Shown: positions 11,832 to 23,046 of the stretch, piece by piece
Layout: the number at the start of each line of letters is the position of its first letter
Numbering within the stretch: the first letter of the stretch is position 1
Assembly (NCBI GenBank): GCA_027475525.1
Contig: JAMWFC010000059.1
Location: forward strand, 620,001-684,000
Direction of reading: 5' to 3'
Length of the DNA stretch: 64,000 bases
DNA from: Macrolepiota albuminosa
Lineage: Eukaryota > Basidiomycota > Agaricomycetes > Agaricales > Agaricaceae
Notes under the pieces: generated by a model
Database searches by the model: none
What the model saw: only the letters and a program-made list of their open reading frames with translations
Told to the model about the DNA's origin: nothing
Program-made: the position numbers and the translations under genes

Positions 11832-12037
11832 TGTAGCGTAGTCCGCTATGTGGTGTTGGCCACATAGCTTTACTTACTGTAGTAAATATTATATTATTAT
11901 TTAGTTACTATAGATACGTTACAAGTGCTGCTTACTAAGCAGCTTATTTTTGTATTACACTACATAGACAATAGACCGGACTGGTCTGATTCTGTGTGGT
12001 GTGAACTTAAGCTCACAAACGCCGTAACTTCGTTACA
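11832..12037 (+). repeat. 5' LTR of outer chromovirus
   Basis: A 206-bp direct repeat of 31,397-31,621, starting TGTAGCG and ending CGTTACA, flanked on the left by target duplication TAGCG. It contains a perfect inverted repeat CTATGTGG...CCACATAG near its start, which could fold as a hairpin in the RNA. Compared with the 3' LTR it has TG for CG at one site and CG for TG at another. Confidence 0.95.
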
Positions 12038-12144
12038 TTTTTTTGAATCCGCCAGCTAGGATCTATTGCCTAGCACCCGACGTCAGTCGCTGAGTTCGTT
12101 GACAGAACTCTATCAGCTTCTCGAGCCTCTTGCACAGCCACACC

Positions 12145-13260
12145 ATGCAAATTTCAAACAGGGAAACGATGAGTAATCCCATACCTGCAGTTTCCACTGA
12201 CGGCGGGCGTAATGCCCACGATCTACGGGGAGACCCAGCAGACACCCAGGACGCGTCAGCGACCAATGCGGGTCAGGCGAGACCCAAGGCTCAAGACCAA
12301 GGTCGAAGCACCGACCTGACCGGGATCGAAAGCGAGGCCCGGAGAGCTGAAAGCTCACAGCAGGACGGTCAGCAACGTCTCCAGGATAAGATGCCAGGGG
12401 GATTAACTCCCCCAGTTACGCAGCTGCCAGGAGGACTGCGGCGGTCCAGCCGATTAGCGTCCAAAGGGCCCCCTGTAGACGGCCAACAGTTGACAGGCAC
12501 CTATGGCGCCCCAGGAGACACCAAATCGTCGGTACGGACTGGGAAATCTATCCCTTCGAACCGGAGTAGTGGGACTAGGTGGCCCACAGCAGGCCCAATG
12601 CCTTCTAAGATAGCGGAAGCCCGCATCAAAGAGGTACCAGAAGAGGCTGCGAGCCCTGAAGTGTCCCACGCGGAAAACCGATTCCCACGTACACCAGCGG
12701 TGGAGGAAGTTCAGGAGGCTGTAGAGCCTCCAGAGAAGGTGATTGAGTTGTCAAGTGACGACGACGTCGGAGCAGAGGAACAGCGGCTGAAAACCGCGTA
12801 CACCGTGCGCTTGCGGGTATTCTGGGACTTGCACCCAGAGGTGATGAAATACACCACCCAAGCGCGACTTGAGCGCTACGCGTCAGCACATATAGTAGCA
12901 CTTAGACGACAAGGGCACGAAGTGCCCAATGTATTCAGTACGAAATATACTGATTTGATGGTGAGAGTGCTCACTATGGAGCTGCAAATGTATGTGCAGC
13001 ATAAGGCCACACGGCAATCGGGGGTCTCGACCCCCTGGAGCCACACGTCCGAGGAATGCTTGGCACGATGCAATCATGACGTCGGAATTGAGCTAGTGGA
13101 GGCACTAGCACGGGCACAGGAAGTGCCCGAAGTAAGACCGGTGAGTACCTTTTATACTCCAGCAGGACAAGGGTACATAACCAAGACCGTAGGACAGATA
13201 TGTCAGGTCCGGATGGGCACAATAGTACTGTGCTCAAGGTGGAGAGTGAGGCATCTGTGA
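12145..13260 (+). CDS. ORF0 / Gag N-terminal ORF of outer chromovirus
   Basis: An open frame of about 371 codons begins at the ATG at 12,145, roughly 100 bp after the 5' LTR. The N-terminal half is low-complexity and charged (GGLRRSSRLASKG). Near the middle is VIELSSDDD, a good match to a SUMO-interacting motif. The C-terminal part (about 12,780-13,100) looks globular and helical (LRVFWDLHPEVMKYTTQARL). It overlaps the next frame by about 60 bp, with that frame -1 relative to it. It may be the N-terminal portion of Gag joined by frameshifting, or a separate protein. Whether the TGA at 13,258 is genuine or another CGA-derived stop cannot be decided. Confidence 0.6.
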   Translation: MQISNRETMSNPIPAVSTDGGRNAHDLRGDPADTQDASATNAGQARPKAQDQGRSTDLTGIESEARRAESSQQDGQQRLQDKMPGGLTPPVTQLPGGLRRSSRLASKGPPVDGQQLTGTYGAPGDTKSSVRTGKSIPSNRSSGTRWPTAGPMPSKIAEARIKEVPEEAASPEVSHAENRFPRTPAVEEVQEAVEPPEKVIELSSDDDVGAEEQRLKTAYTVRLRVFWDLHPEVMKYTTQARLERYASAHIVALRRQGHEVPNVFSTKYTDLMVRVLTMELQMYVQHKATRQSGVSTPWSHTSEECLARCNHDVGIELVEALARAQEVPEVRPVSTFYTPAGQGYITKTVGQICQVRMGTIVLCSRWRVRHL

Positions 13261-15176
13261 TGCCGCGCGTGCCCATGGCCGAAACGTTGAGCGACAGAGT
13301 CGCGTATCAACGCATGCGCAATGGCGACCTCAGGACTAAGGGACAATCCCTTATTGACGATCAGGGCATTGTATTTGAGGGCACTAAGCCCATTGACGAG
13401 ATGCGTCGTCAATTTGTCACGCAGGGTCAGGAGAATCAAGCTTCTCCAGGTCCAGGGCGGCGCACTGATCATGATCGAGATGGTGCCACGAGACGTGATG
13501 TCCCTGGTAACGGCTGGGATGATGGCCCTAGGTCGAGTCCTCGAGACAAGGGCAATTATGCCCACAGTCGAGGAGGCTCGGGACGTCCTCCGCAAGGTGG
13601 ACGAGGGAAGTCGCTTCCCCAAGCCGCCGATTTGGCGACTAGATCCCCGGGTCAGCGGGAGGCCATTTGTATGCACCGTGAAGCCATGCACGATTGCCTG
13701 CATTGAGTAGTCGATGATGCCCTAGGCGTAACCTTATGGTTACCAGACGGAGTGAAGCTGCGCAAAGCAGATAGTAGGCACATTCGCGCCTATACAGGCG
13801 CGTCCAAGTTCAGCGACCTGGAAGATTGGGCGATGGATGTATGCACCCATCTTGCCATGTGCTTATACGGAGGTGACCGTATGGAACGAGAACGAATCTT
13901 CGTTCTGCCTGAGTTCTTGGCTGAAGAGGCCATGGGTTGGTTTCGACGGGCAGTATTGCACGTCAACCGTGTCCAATATGACTGGACATTCAAAGGAGTC
14001 CTTACTGGACTGTACGATCGATTCGTACACCCCTCAACGCTCCAGGATGCACGGCGGGACTTCCAGTCCGCCAAGTACACCGAGAAGTTGGGGGTACAAG
14101 GGTTCTATGATACCCTTAATGACCATGCCCAGAACATGGCTGTTTACCTGGACGGGTATACAATGCTTGAAACGTTCTTGGATGGCATGCCAGCGGACAT
14201 GCGCCGCTATTTGATACGTGAGGACGGATTGTCCCCAGAAGTCAACGATGTTGAAGAATTTGTGGCATATGCCATACGGTATGAGCAGTCTCTGAAGACT
14301 GCTAACCACTACGAACACTGGAGTGGACACAAAGGGGGACCCAGGCGACTACTGCCTAGTGGGACACCCTCACGGGGTCAGCATGTAGGGACCTTCTTGG
14401 CCAAAAAGGCCGATTTGGACCGTGACCACAACACGCGGTTTGTTGTGCGCAGAACCCCTGCTGCGATCCGAGGGCGGAGCCGCCCACGCCCAGAGCGGGT
14501 GCCAGATGGAGAACATCCTAAACCAAGGCCGGACTTCAAGCCGGCCAACCCACCGGGGCAGGCGGGGACTTGTTTCGCGTGTGGCCAACCAGGCCACTAT
14601 GCTACCAACTGCCCTGCGAAGCCAGGTACCCTGAGGAAGGGGTATACACCCCGCGCCCACCTGCGAGCTGCACATACTGCAGCCGCGAGTGGGAGTGATG
14701 GAGACGTATCTGCCAAATCTGAGGCAGAGCACCCCACAAACGACCAGGAGCCCCCAGAGGAGGCATCAGGCACCGAGCCCGAGAGTGTGGTCGTGGAGGG
14801 GGAGGAGTACGTCACAGTCGACGTATATGACAACACCTACGACAATGAGTACTACAGTCGCGACAGCGACTCCGAGTGCCTAGCGGCGATGACGGATTGG
14901 CTGTCCACAAATGATCCCAAACGGAATAACGTGGTTCAGATGAAGAAGGTGACCCTTCATCGTGCAGAGGGCACTTTACAGCGCCCTATACTGAAACGAG
15001 CAGACAAGGAGTGCCTGGTCTCGTATGTGGACATAGACGGCCACAAGGCATGGACCCTATGGGACTCTGGGAGTACTACATCGGGCATAACGCCCCAGTT
15101 CGCCCATGTGTACGGAATATCCGTGCAGGAGTTGGATACGCCATTGGCGTTACAGCTGGGCACCGTAGGGAGCTGA
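13200..15176 (+). pseudogene. Gag and protease start of outer chromovirus
   Basis: One frame runs from 13,200 through a premature TGA at 13,704-13,706 to a second TGA at 15,174-15,176. The Gag core lies at about 13,750-14,330 (FSDLEDWAMDVC, WTFKGVLTGLYDRFV). A CCHC zinc knuckle follows at about 14,572-14,613 (CFACGQPGHYATNC). Acidic sequence leads to a retropepsin with active site LWDSGSTTSG (about 15,060). Both stops are TGA in positions where Arg is the natural reading. The frame continues downstream into the reverse transcriptase, so Gag and Pol appear to be one frame in this family. Confidence 0.85.
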
Positions 15177-18021
15177 GCCATGGTACAGTATGGGACAAAT
15201 GTGAATGTCCAAACGCCGGGCTCACGTAGCCGGGAATACATGGATGTAGCGAACTTTGATCGCTACGATATGATACTGGGAACGCTATTCATGCGGCGTA
15301 ACAAAGTCATATTAGACTTCGACCATTGTCAGGTGCTAGTGAATGGGAAAGTTATCCCAGCCAAGCGAGCTACAGCAGACGACACTGATAATCGTCTGCG
15401 ACACCATCACACTACGGAGAAACGCAAGGACTCTCCATGACTTGGCCGGCGCAGAGTGCCGACCGTGGAGGATGGGGAGGAGGAAGTGCAGGCTATGCCT
15501 GGACTGAGCGCAGACCACAATGTGGTGATGATGAGCGAGGAGGAGTATCAAGCCTCCAAGAAGAGCAACGAGCAAATAATCGCTCCTGAGATTCGAGGCG
15601 CAAGGCCTCCAGACAAACGCCAACAAAAGGCGAGATGACAGGAGCACTCAGTGGATGTATGTCCACCGACGTCCTCACGAGTCAAGTTGGAAGACTTGAA
15701 AGACAGCATCCGAGAGGCGGAAGCCTCAGAAGAGGGGGACACACGGTCCCTATGGGAGCGACCAGCCCCCCTGCCGGAGTACGACTAGGCATACGACCCC
15801 CGAATGCCGCAAGAGTGGAACGAGCTGGTGGCAGCCATGTGTGCGCGAAATGCGCACCAGAGACGGATGACCGTCAAACCAGCGTATCGTCAGCCAGCCT
15901 CAGACGAGGTGTCCGTAGCGTACTCACTTGTACGTGAGGGAAGAAGCCTCGTGGCTTATAAGGCAGCGGCAGCGGGTTCTCCGCTGAGACTACATATACC
16001 CGATGACAGTGTCAATCGAGTGCTGTCCATGCGCGAGCAGTATGCACCGCCACCTCGGCCACTCTTAGAGACGGTGGAAGTACTTCCCCCTGTGCATATG
16101 AAGGGGAAGCAGAAGGCGACAAGCCTTCGTGGGGAAGATATTCCTCGGTTGCGTCAGCAATGGCAAGAAGAATTTGCCGACATGGTCAACGGGACCAAGG
16201 AAGAGCTGCTGCCATGGCGGGAGGTGAACCATGACATCAATCTCATAGACAAAAGCAAGCAGTATAAGTACCACTTGCCGTGCTGTCCGCACACCCTCCA
16301 GGAGCAACTACGCGATAAGACTAATCGCTATCTGAATGCTCAATGGTGGTCTCCATGCACCACCGCTCAAGCTGCACCATTATTATGCATCCTGAAGAAG
16401 GATGGAACCCTTCAAACAGCTCTTGATGCGTGTCAGCGCAATGACAACACCATAAAGGATGTAACTCCTTTACCAGATCAGGAGGTGATCTGGGAAGACG
16501 TGGCTCGGGCGAAGTATCGCTCGAAGATCGACCTTACTGACGCTTACGAGCAGGTGCGCATTCGCACCGAGGACGTACCCAAGACCGTTTTTGCATCGAT
16601 CATGGGCACGTTTACGAGCAATATAATGCAGATTGGAGACTGCAATGCTCCAGCAACTTTCCAGAGGCTAATGACCTCTATCTTCCGAGACGTAATAGGA
16701 CGTTTCATGCACGTCTACTTAGATGATATATTCATCTACTCGGATACTATGGAGGAGCATGAGCAGCACCTCAGAGTCGTATTCGAATGACTGCGCAAGT
16801 ACAAGTTGTACTTGAAGTGGAAGAAATGTGAGCTTTACGCTCAGAGTATAGACTGCCTAGGGCATGTCATTGATGAGCAGGGTATCCACCCCGATCAGGA
16901 CAAGCTCGATCACATTTGGGAGTGGCAAACGCCCCAAAACTACAATGACATCCAACGGTTTGTTGGTCTTGTCAACTATATTTCGAGCTTCTTGCCCGAT
17001 GTAACAGCTTATACTGGGCCACTTATGGCCATGACACAGAACGGGTCACCGTTCAGTTGGAGGCCGTTGCACCAGCGGTGCTTCGAGAGATCTGTACGAA
17101 GACTCCGGTGATTCGACCAATCGACTCTAGACAGGACGAGCCTATATGGCTCATTTGCGACACGTCCAAGACAGGCGTCGGGGCCATGTACGGCCAGGGA
17201 AGCAGCTGGCAGACGTGCCGCCCAGCCGGGTTCATGTCGAAAACGTTCACGACAGCCCAGCAAAACTATGTGGTGCATGAGTTGGAGACTCTTGCCATAC
17301 TCAAAGCCCTCCTTAAATGGGAGGATAAGCTGATGGGATATCCCATCCACATCATAACGGACCACAAGGCCCTTGAGTTCTTTAAAACTCAGGTGAACTT
17401 GTCGCCGCGTCAGCGACGGTGGATAGATTACATGTCGAGATACCAGTTCGACATCACCTATGTTAAAGGTGAACTCAACAAAGTGGCAGACTGCTTGTCG
17501 CGCTACTTTGAGAGTGATGTGGTTGGGGAGGCTCACGAGCCTCATGAGTATGTGCAGGCAGATTGCCGCATAGACCCTGATGGAGAGGATTTACCTCTTC
17601 ACTGATACCAGGAGCTCAGGGAGCATGTCCTGGAAGTACGCGCTATGCGTGATGAAGAACGAAGGCAAAGCACTCGCCTCAGAGAGCAGCGTGAAGAGCG
17701 GGACGTAGCCGCCCAGTTGCTCAAGGAGCATGAAGCTGTGGACCCAGAGTCCACTAGGGAGCACGAGCGCCACGATATACCCATAACGCTTGCAGAGATG
17801 CTCGAAGGCGAATTGCCTTCATCCCAGCCTCCTAGCCTGGTCACTGATGACTTCCGGCAGGAGGTGGTGCAGAACTATGGCGATGATTCTCTCTTTGCCG
17901 AGATAATCGCCAATCCTGACGACCATCCTCGGTTCAGGCATGCGCCTGGTGGACTCATTATGACGGAAAACCGTCAAGGGGTGGCAGTGGTATGCCTCCC
18001 CTGTACGCGAACCATTGTTAC
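15177..18021 (+). pseudogene. Protease end, reverse transcriptase and RNase H of outer chromovirus
   Basis: The same frame continues past TGA at 15,438 and 15,636, TAG at 15,786 and TGA at 16,788. The protease ends near MILGTLFMRRNKVI (15,270). The reverse transcriptase carries LRQ-type palm sequences and VYLDDIFIYSD (about 16,710-16,742), then CLGHVIDEQGI. A one-base frameshift near 17,090 moves the frame before RNase H (LICDTSKTGVGAMYGQG; HIITDHKALEFF). TGA at 17,603 precedes a charged connector. The frame is cut at 18,021 by the inner element and resumes at 26,648. Confidence 0.9.
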
Positions 18022-19081
18022 TGTAGTACTTGGTTGCAAGTAGTACTGATAGTTCTGGGGCTTTCTTGAAGTCTTAGAAAGTGACCTCTAATCCACACTG
18101 GTGCTTGATGATAAAAACTTGATGTATTGGATGCTTCACAGAATATCAAATATCCTGATGGGCAGAAGAAGGTTCTCAATAAACTCCAGCCTAAGCAGTT
18201 CACTCCCTGGGAACCACCGAGCCTTTGTCTACCAATAGACTTCCAATGAGAGGTGTTCAATAAACTCTAGCCTAAGTGATTCACTCCCTGGGAACCACCG
18301 AGCCTTTGCCTATCAATTGCCTGGTTATTCTCTACTCTACTTGGACTATTTATACTAATTTTCCAGTGCACAGACCACCAGATCACATGACTTTTTGCTC
18401 TTGACCTCCCAGCATTCCTGACCTAATTTGTTGTTCCATTTTCCATTTTGGTGATGCATGTTTCAGTGCCACCATTCCATTCATCTCTTCCTTCCTCCAT
18501 TCAATGCATGTTTCAGTGCCACCATTCCATTCATCTCTTCCTTCCTCCATTCAATGCATGTTTCAGTGCCACCATTCCATTCATCCCTCCCTTCCTCCAT
18601 TCAATGCATGTTTCAGTTCCACCATTCCATTCATCCCTCCCTTCCTCCATTCAATGCATGTTTCAGTGCCACCATTCCATTCATCCCTCCCTTCCTCCAT
18701 TCAATGCATGTGCCACCATTCTATTCATCTCTTTTGACATCCCTCCATGCTTCTTTCCCTTTCCCCTTTCAGTCATATCAAATTGGGGATTGTCAGATCA
18801 GATCTTGATCTAGATCATCACAATTTGATCCCCTTTTGTCACCTCTGCCAGCTCCCATGCTTCCCCTCCCCATAACAGTGGTTGGACTATTGTTGAGTTG
18901 ATAGCTTGAGCTGGTCCCTGCCCTTTGTTCTGTACTGTCTGTGTATTTATTGGGGTGTTTTTGGAGATATAATTTGTTGAGACTGCTACCAGGAGGCTTA
19001 CAGTTTTCAGCCCATAATTAAATGTTTATTTTGACTTCTGGTGCATGTTGTGTCCCTGACTGCTGGTACAGCATCGTATCA
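18022..19081 (-). repeat. 3' LTR of inner element (left)
   Basis: Direct repeat of 25,634-26,643. In element orientation it starts TGATACGATGC and ends CCAAGTACTACA. It holds five copies of a 50-bp unit (the other LTR holds four). One of the few single-base differences between the LTRs is a CG/TG transition (CACCGAG versus CACTGAG). Confidence 0.95.
18454..18703 (-). repeat. 50-bp minisatellite, five copies, inside the LTR
   Basis: The unit begins ATGCATGTTTCAGTGCC (plus strand) and repeats exactly every 50 bp. The first two copies carry TCTCTTCC, the later ones TCCCTCCC; copy four has one extra substitution. A truncated copy follows at 18,704. The other LTR has four copies at 26,066-26,265. 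The array is C/T-rich on the plus strand. Confidence 0.97.
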
Positions 19082-19094
19082 TCTCCCCCCCACC
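19082..19094 (-). other. Polypurine tract of inner element
   Basis: On the minus strand this reads GGTGGGGGGGAGA directly adjacent to the 3' LTR. This is the expected position of the primer for plus-strand DNA synthesis. Confidence 0.85.
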
Positions 19095-19287
19095 AAATAA
19101 AGACTGTCCTCAGTCATTCACAGTTCCAGATTAGGTCAAGTCCCATTTCTTTGCCACAATTTCAAAAGATATGTCCTGGCCTCCTGTAATGTTTTTGAGG
19201 TCCCTTTTGCATGTTGTTGCTGTCTCCCCCTTTCACTCCAAAAGCCCTTCAAACCCTCCTCTTTGGCCTATTCTCTTTCTTCTCTTC

Positions 19288-22200
19288 TTACTCCTCCCAG
19301 TCATCATGTAGATGCACACCCTGAAGGTACAGGTCCTCCTCCACCTGTCTCTCATTCTTTTCCTCCCTTAGTTCTTGTAGTTTAGATGGTGTAATGTCAA
19401 TCCATTCTTCAATACTAGTAGGCAGAGTGATTTGCTGCCTGGCCTTGTAAGGTATAACCCTAAAGGCAGCCACCCTCTCTTGCCACACAGTACCATCCAA
19501 CTCTGCCACTATGTAGTTCCCTCCTTTGGTCCTAGTCAACACCACCATAGGTCCCCAATAGCGAGCAGACATTTTCCCACTTAGAGATTTAGCTGCCACT
19601 ATGTTTCTAACCAGTACTAAGTCTCTTGGTTTGAACTTGTACTCCTTGATAGAGGCTTCATTTTCCCTTGTGAAGTTCTCTGCCCATCTCAACTTCTCCT
19701 TGCTGACTCTAGCCCTCATTTCCTCCACATGCTGGTAGTGCTTTGCCAGTGCTTGAGCCCTTAAGCCAATTAAGTCTTCTGTAGATACTGGTCCATCAGG
19801 CCAGTCTATCAACCAAGTGGCTTCCACTAAGTCCAAGGGTAGTATAGGATGTGCTCCAGTTACTAAGAAGAATGGGGAGCACCCAAATCTCTTTCTAACT
19901 GTAATCCTGTCTGCCCACATTACATGCCAAAAGAACCAGTACCACTTGGTTCTGTCTTCACAGGCTTTATACAAGGCCTGCCTCACATCCCAATGTGGTC
20001 TCTCTATCCTCCCATTAGCTCTAGAATTATAGGGAGCAATAGTTATGCCCTGTATCCCATACTTCTTAGATAGCCAATGTACCACTTTTGTGAACTGCCC
20101 AGCATTATCTGTTACAATAGTGCTTATACAGCCCCATCTACAGATCACTTCTTCAAACAACCACTGCCCAATCAACTTGTGGTTATCCTTCTTCAAAGGT
20201 CTACCCTCCATCCATGAGGTTAAAGCACACCTCCCATGTACAATATACTTGCACCCATTTGAACTTGGTGTCATATGCATGGTATCCAAGTGTATGGTTT
20301 CAAATATACTGGGAGTATAGGCTACCACAGGCTGCCTGCATACTGCAACTTTCTGCCTCACTTGGCAAGCATGACAAGTGTCTATATACCACTTTACATC
20401 AGCTTCCATCTCTGGCCACCAAAACCTCTCTTCCAGTAAAGCCTTAGTTGCAAAGGTCCCTCTGTGACCAAGTGCATCATGAGCAGACTTTAGCATATAC
20501 ATCCTCCTGTCCTTCTCTATGACTAGCTTGTGCTTTCCCTCTTCTCCTCTCTTGTAAAACCTTCCCTTGAGATCAAAGAAGAACTGTCTTGCAAATCTAA
20601 GGAATTGACCTTCTTTCACCTCTCTGGGCACCTTTCCAGGATGCCTAAGCCAGTCCTGTACTAGGGGTAAGAGGTTATCTAAGGCTTTCCCCTTCCCAGT
20701 TCTCCTCTCTTCTTGGTACTCTTCTACAGTAGAGGCAGAGGGCCTTTCTGGCAGCAAGAGTGTAGATAAAGTTAAGACTGCTACTGGATTCAGTGTAGTC
20801 CCTGCTTTAGTACTCTGCTCTTGTAAGCCTAAGGCTATCCCTTGCTCTCTGTCTCTACCCAACTCCACTTCCTCCTGTACATCCTCTGGAGTGACTGCTA
20901 ACAAGTAGCCTCCTCTTGTATCAATCTCATCCATGAAGTCCTCTAACTTGAGGGGCACATGTTCCTCCCAGCCAGGTACTTTGTTAATCTCATCTGGATA
21001 CTCAAAGGACATTGGCTTTGGATCATCCAGTAAAGATGAGTCCACAGGAGGATACTCTTCATCTCCTGGTTGCTTCTCCCTGCGAGATAGACCATCCATA
21101 CTGAAAGTCTTTCCTGGCACATGCCTCAAGGTGAAGTGATACATAAGTACAGCTTCTACCCAGCGCATTATAGTAGCATTAGGTCCTATTCCTGGGTTGC
21201 TCAGCATGCCCTTGAGGTATTTAGCATCACTCTCAATGATAAGCTTTCTGCACCCTAGTAACCAATAGCTGCTAACTTGTAATGCCCTCATAAGACCATA
21301 CAGCTCTCTCTTAGGTTGTGAAAACCTAGCCTCCCTCTCATTCAAGGTAATGGACCCCAGTCTAGCACAAGTCCTCTGTTTTGGATTTGTACTGTCTTCT
21401 TGGAAGATCCCAAACCCAACAGCCATCCAAGAAGTGTCTACTGCCAAGATGACAGCTCCTTCAGACTCATAGTCTATAGGTCTTAGAGCTGCACAACTTG
21501 CTAACCTCCTCTTCATCTCCTTCATGGCCTCCTTCTGTTCTTCCTCCCAGACAAAAGCCACATCATCCTTAGTGAGCCTATTGATAGGCTCTGAGATCTT
21601 GGCATAGTCCTGGATGAACATCCTGAAGGTACCACAAGTTCCCAAGAACTTCCTAACCTCAGAGACATTGCGGCAGTCTCCCCAACTCATGACCACTGCA
21701 TATCTCTTTGTCTCTGGCTTGCGCCCCTCATAAGAACACAAGTGACCCACTACAGTGATTTCATCTGCACATAGCACAGACTTAGTCCCTGAGAAGGTTC
21801 CTCCAGCATACTTGATGCGCTGAACAACTCTATTGACATTGTTCAGGTGCTCCCATACAAAGCGCCTAATCCCTTGATTCTCTGCAATAGTCTCATACCC
21901 TCCTCCTTCCAACTCATACCTAGTCTCAGGTCCTCTTATTGGAACATCATCAATATAAGGCCAAGTGACATGAGGTATCTCATCCTGCAAGATATAAGTA
22001 ACATCATCATGGAAGATGGGAACTGAATTAGTCCATCCCATTGGCAATGTCACCAATCTCAGAGCTCCATAAGGTGTCTGAAAGGTGGTATAGTCTCTAG
22101 ACTTAGGGTCCAAAGTCCTTTCATCATATCCAACATAGAGGTCACACATCCCACCACATGCTCTTCCAGCAAAGTGGTTGGCCAGTTCTTCTGTAGCAGG

Positions 22201-23022
22201 AGGTACTCCAGAATGAGCTATAGTGACTTTGTTTAGGGGTTCTAAACTGTGCACAAGCCTTAGACTTTTCCCATCCTTCTTCAGAACAGCAAACCATTGT
22301 GATCTATATGAGGAGTTTGACCTCTCATAAACCCCTGCTTCCAACTTCCTCTTAATCTCCTTGCACAGGTCATTGTACTTCCCAGGAGGTATGGGTCTGT
22401 TTTTCAACACCCAAGGCTGGTGAGGTACTACTGGCATAACAACAGGTGGGAAGTATTCCTCTTTGAACTTCCCCTTCTGACTGTCATTCCATGCAAAGGC
22501 CTCATTCTGCTGCATCATCAGCTGGTGCAGCAACTTCCTCTCTTCTGGCCATAGAAACTCTCCTTCATGTGCTTGGTCAATAATCTGCTTGCACTCCTCT
22601 GTGTACCTCCCAGTAGGTCTGAATTCAGGTGGATGTGGACTCAAAGGTGGCATATCCTTTAAAGGATCACCAGTGATATTCCTCTCTATCCTGAACTCCT
22701 CTGGTGTAGTACCCAACACAGGTCTAACTTTCTTGGCAACAGGCTTATATTTCCCAAACACTTGTACAGTTTCCTCCTGGCTTTTCTCCCCCCCACTCTT
22801 TAACTCTTCAGGTAGGTAGCCTAGCTCTCCATTCAGGTAAGCTCCCAGCAACTGCCCTGTCCTTTCTCCTTCTCTTCCAGTAGCATGGTAAGCAGCCAAG
22901 TACACATCCCTGAGTTCTTGCTGCTCAAAACTCTTCTCCTTGACACAGTACCCCTTGATCCAGAAACCTTCCTCCTCACTCCCCTCTATCATTACTGCAG
23001 CCTCTCCTTGATCTGGGATCAA
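19288..23022 (-). CDS. Pol (reverse transcriptase-RNase H-integrase) of inner element
   Basis: A continuous frame of about 1,244 codons from 23,022; it has no ATG at its 5' end and opens further upstream in the -1 frame of the protease ORF. Approximate residues, counted from 23,022: RT fingers 220-260 (FAVLKKDGKSLRLVHSLEP); catalytic YIDD 356-359; RNase H AVDTSW 527 and IIESDAKYL 595; integrase HHCC (H848, H853, C883, C886) and catalytic Asp913 (HLDTMHM), Asp972 (VTDNAGQF) and Glu1007 (NGRIE). All catalytic residues are present. No chromodomain follows; the C-terminus is a short basic/acidic tail. Lack of a start codon, together with the GGGAAAA heptamer just upstream, suggests expression by -1 frameshifting. 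Confidence 0.95.
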   Translation of the reverse strand: MIPDQGEAAVMIEGSEEEGFWIKGYCVKEKSFEQQELRDVYLAAYHATGREGERTGQLLGAYLNGELGYLPEELKSGGEKSQEETVQVFGKYKPVAKKVRPVLGTTPEEFRIERNITGDPLKDMPPLSPHPPEFRPTGRYTEECKQIIDQAHEGEFLWPEERKLLHQLMMQQNEAFAWNDSQKGKFKEEYFPPVVMPVVPHQPWVLKNRPIPPGKYNDLCKEIKRKLEAGVYERSNSSYRSQWFAVLKKDGKSLRLVHSLEPLNKVTIAHSGVPPATEELANHFAGRACGGMCDLYVGYDERTLDPKSRDYTTFQTPYGALRLVTLPMGWTNSVPIFHDDVTYILQDEIPHVTWPYIDDVPIRGPETRYELEGGGYETIAENQGIRRFVWEHLNNVNRVVQRIKYAGGTFSGTKSVLCADEITVVGHLCSYEGRKPETKRYAVVMSWGDCRNVSEVRKFLGTCGTFRMFIQDYAKISEPINRLTKDDVAFVWEEEQKEAMKEMKRRLASCAALRPIDYESEGAVILAVDTSWMAVGFGIFQEDSTNPKQRTCARLGSITLNEREARFSQPKRELYGLMRALQVSSYWLLGCRKLIIESDAKYLKGMLSNPGIGPNATIMRWVEAVLMYHFTLRHVPGKTFSMDGLSRREKQPGDEEYPPVDSSLLDDPKPMSFEYPDEINKVPGWEEHVPLKLEDFMDEIDTRGGYLLAVTPEDVQEEVELGRDREQGIALGLQEQSTKAGTTLNPVAVLTLSTLLLPERPSASTVEEYQEERRTGKGKALDNLLPLVQDWLRHPGKVPREVKEGQFLRFARQFFFDLKGRFYKRGEEGKHKLVIEKDRRMYMLKSAHDALGHRGTFATKALLEERFWWPEMEADVKWYIDTCHACQVRQKVAVCRQPVVAYTPSIFETIHLDTMHMTPSSNGCKYIVHGRCALTSWMEGRPLKKDNHKLIGQWLFEEVICRWGCISTIVTDNAGQFTKVVHWLSKKYGIQGITIAPYNSRANGRIERPHWDVRQALYKACEDRTKWYWFFWHVMWADRITVRKRFGCSPFFLVTGAHPILPLDLVEATWLIDWPDGPVSTEDLIGLRAQALAKHYQHVEEMRARVSKEKLRWAENFTRENEASIKEYKFKPRDLVLVRNIVAAKSLSGKMSARYWGPMVVLTRTKGGNYIVAELDGTVWQERVAAFRVIPYKARQQITLPTSIEEWIDITPSKLQELREEKNERQVEEDLYLQGVHLHDDWEE

Positions 23023-23046
23023 CTCCTCAAGGCTGAAGCTTTTCCC
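22998..23046 (-). promoter_or_regulatory. Predicted -1 frameshift signal, protease-to-pol
   Basis: On the minus strand the heptamer G GGA AAA (23,046-23,040) is in phase with the protease frame (X XXY YYZ). It lies about 18 nt before that frame's TGA (23,021-23,019). Slipping back one base gives GGG AAA AGC, exactly the pol frame. After a 4-nt spacer, CAGCCT (23,035-23,030) can pair with AGGCTG (23,003-22,998). It encloses a perfect hairpin TTGATC-loop-GATCAA (23,022-23,008). Heptamer, phase and stem are seen in sequence; frameshifting itself is inference. Confidence 0.7.

Noticed and set aside
18448..18813. His/Ser/Pro-rich repeat proteins over the LTR arrays
   Set aside because: Open frames result from the 50-bp minisatellite and lie wholly inside the LTR; no start context or conservation.
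23019..23022. Termination-reinitiation at the overlapping stop/start
   Set aside because: The pol frame has TTG, not ATG, at the overlap, and a phased GGGAAAA heptamer with a stem lies just upstream, so frameshifting is the simpler reading.
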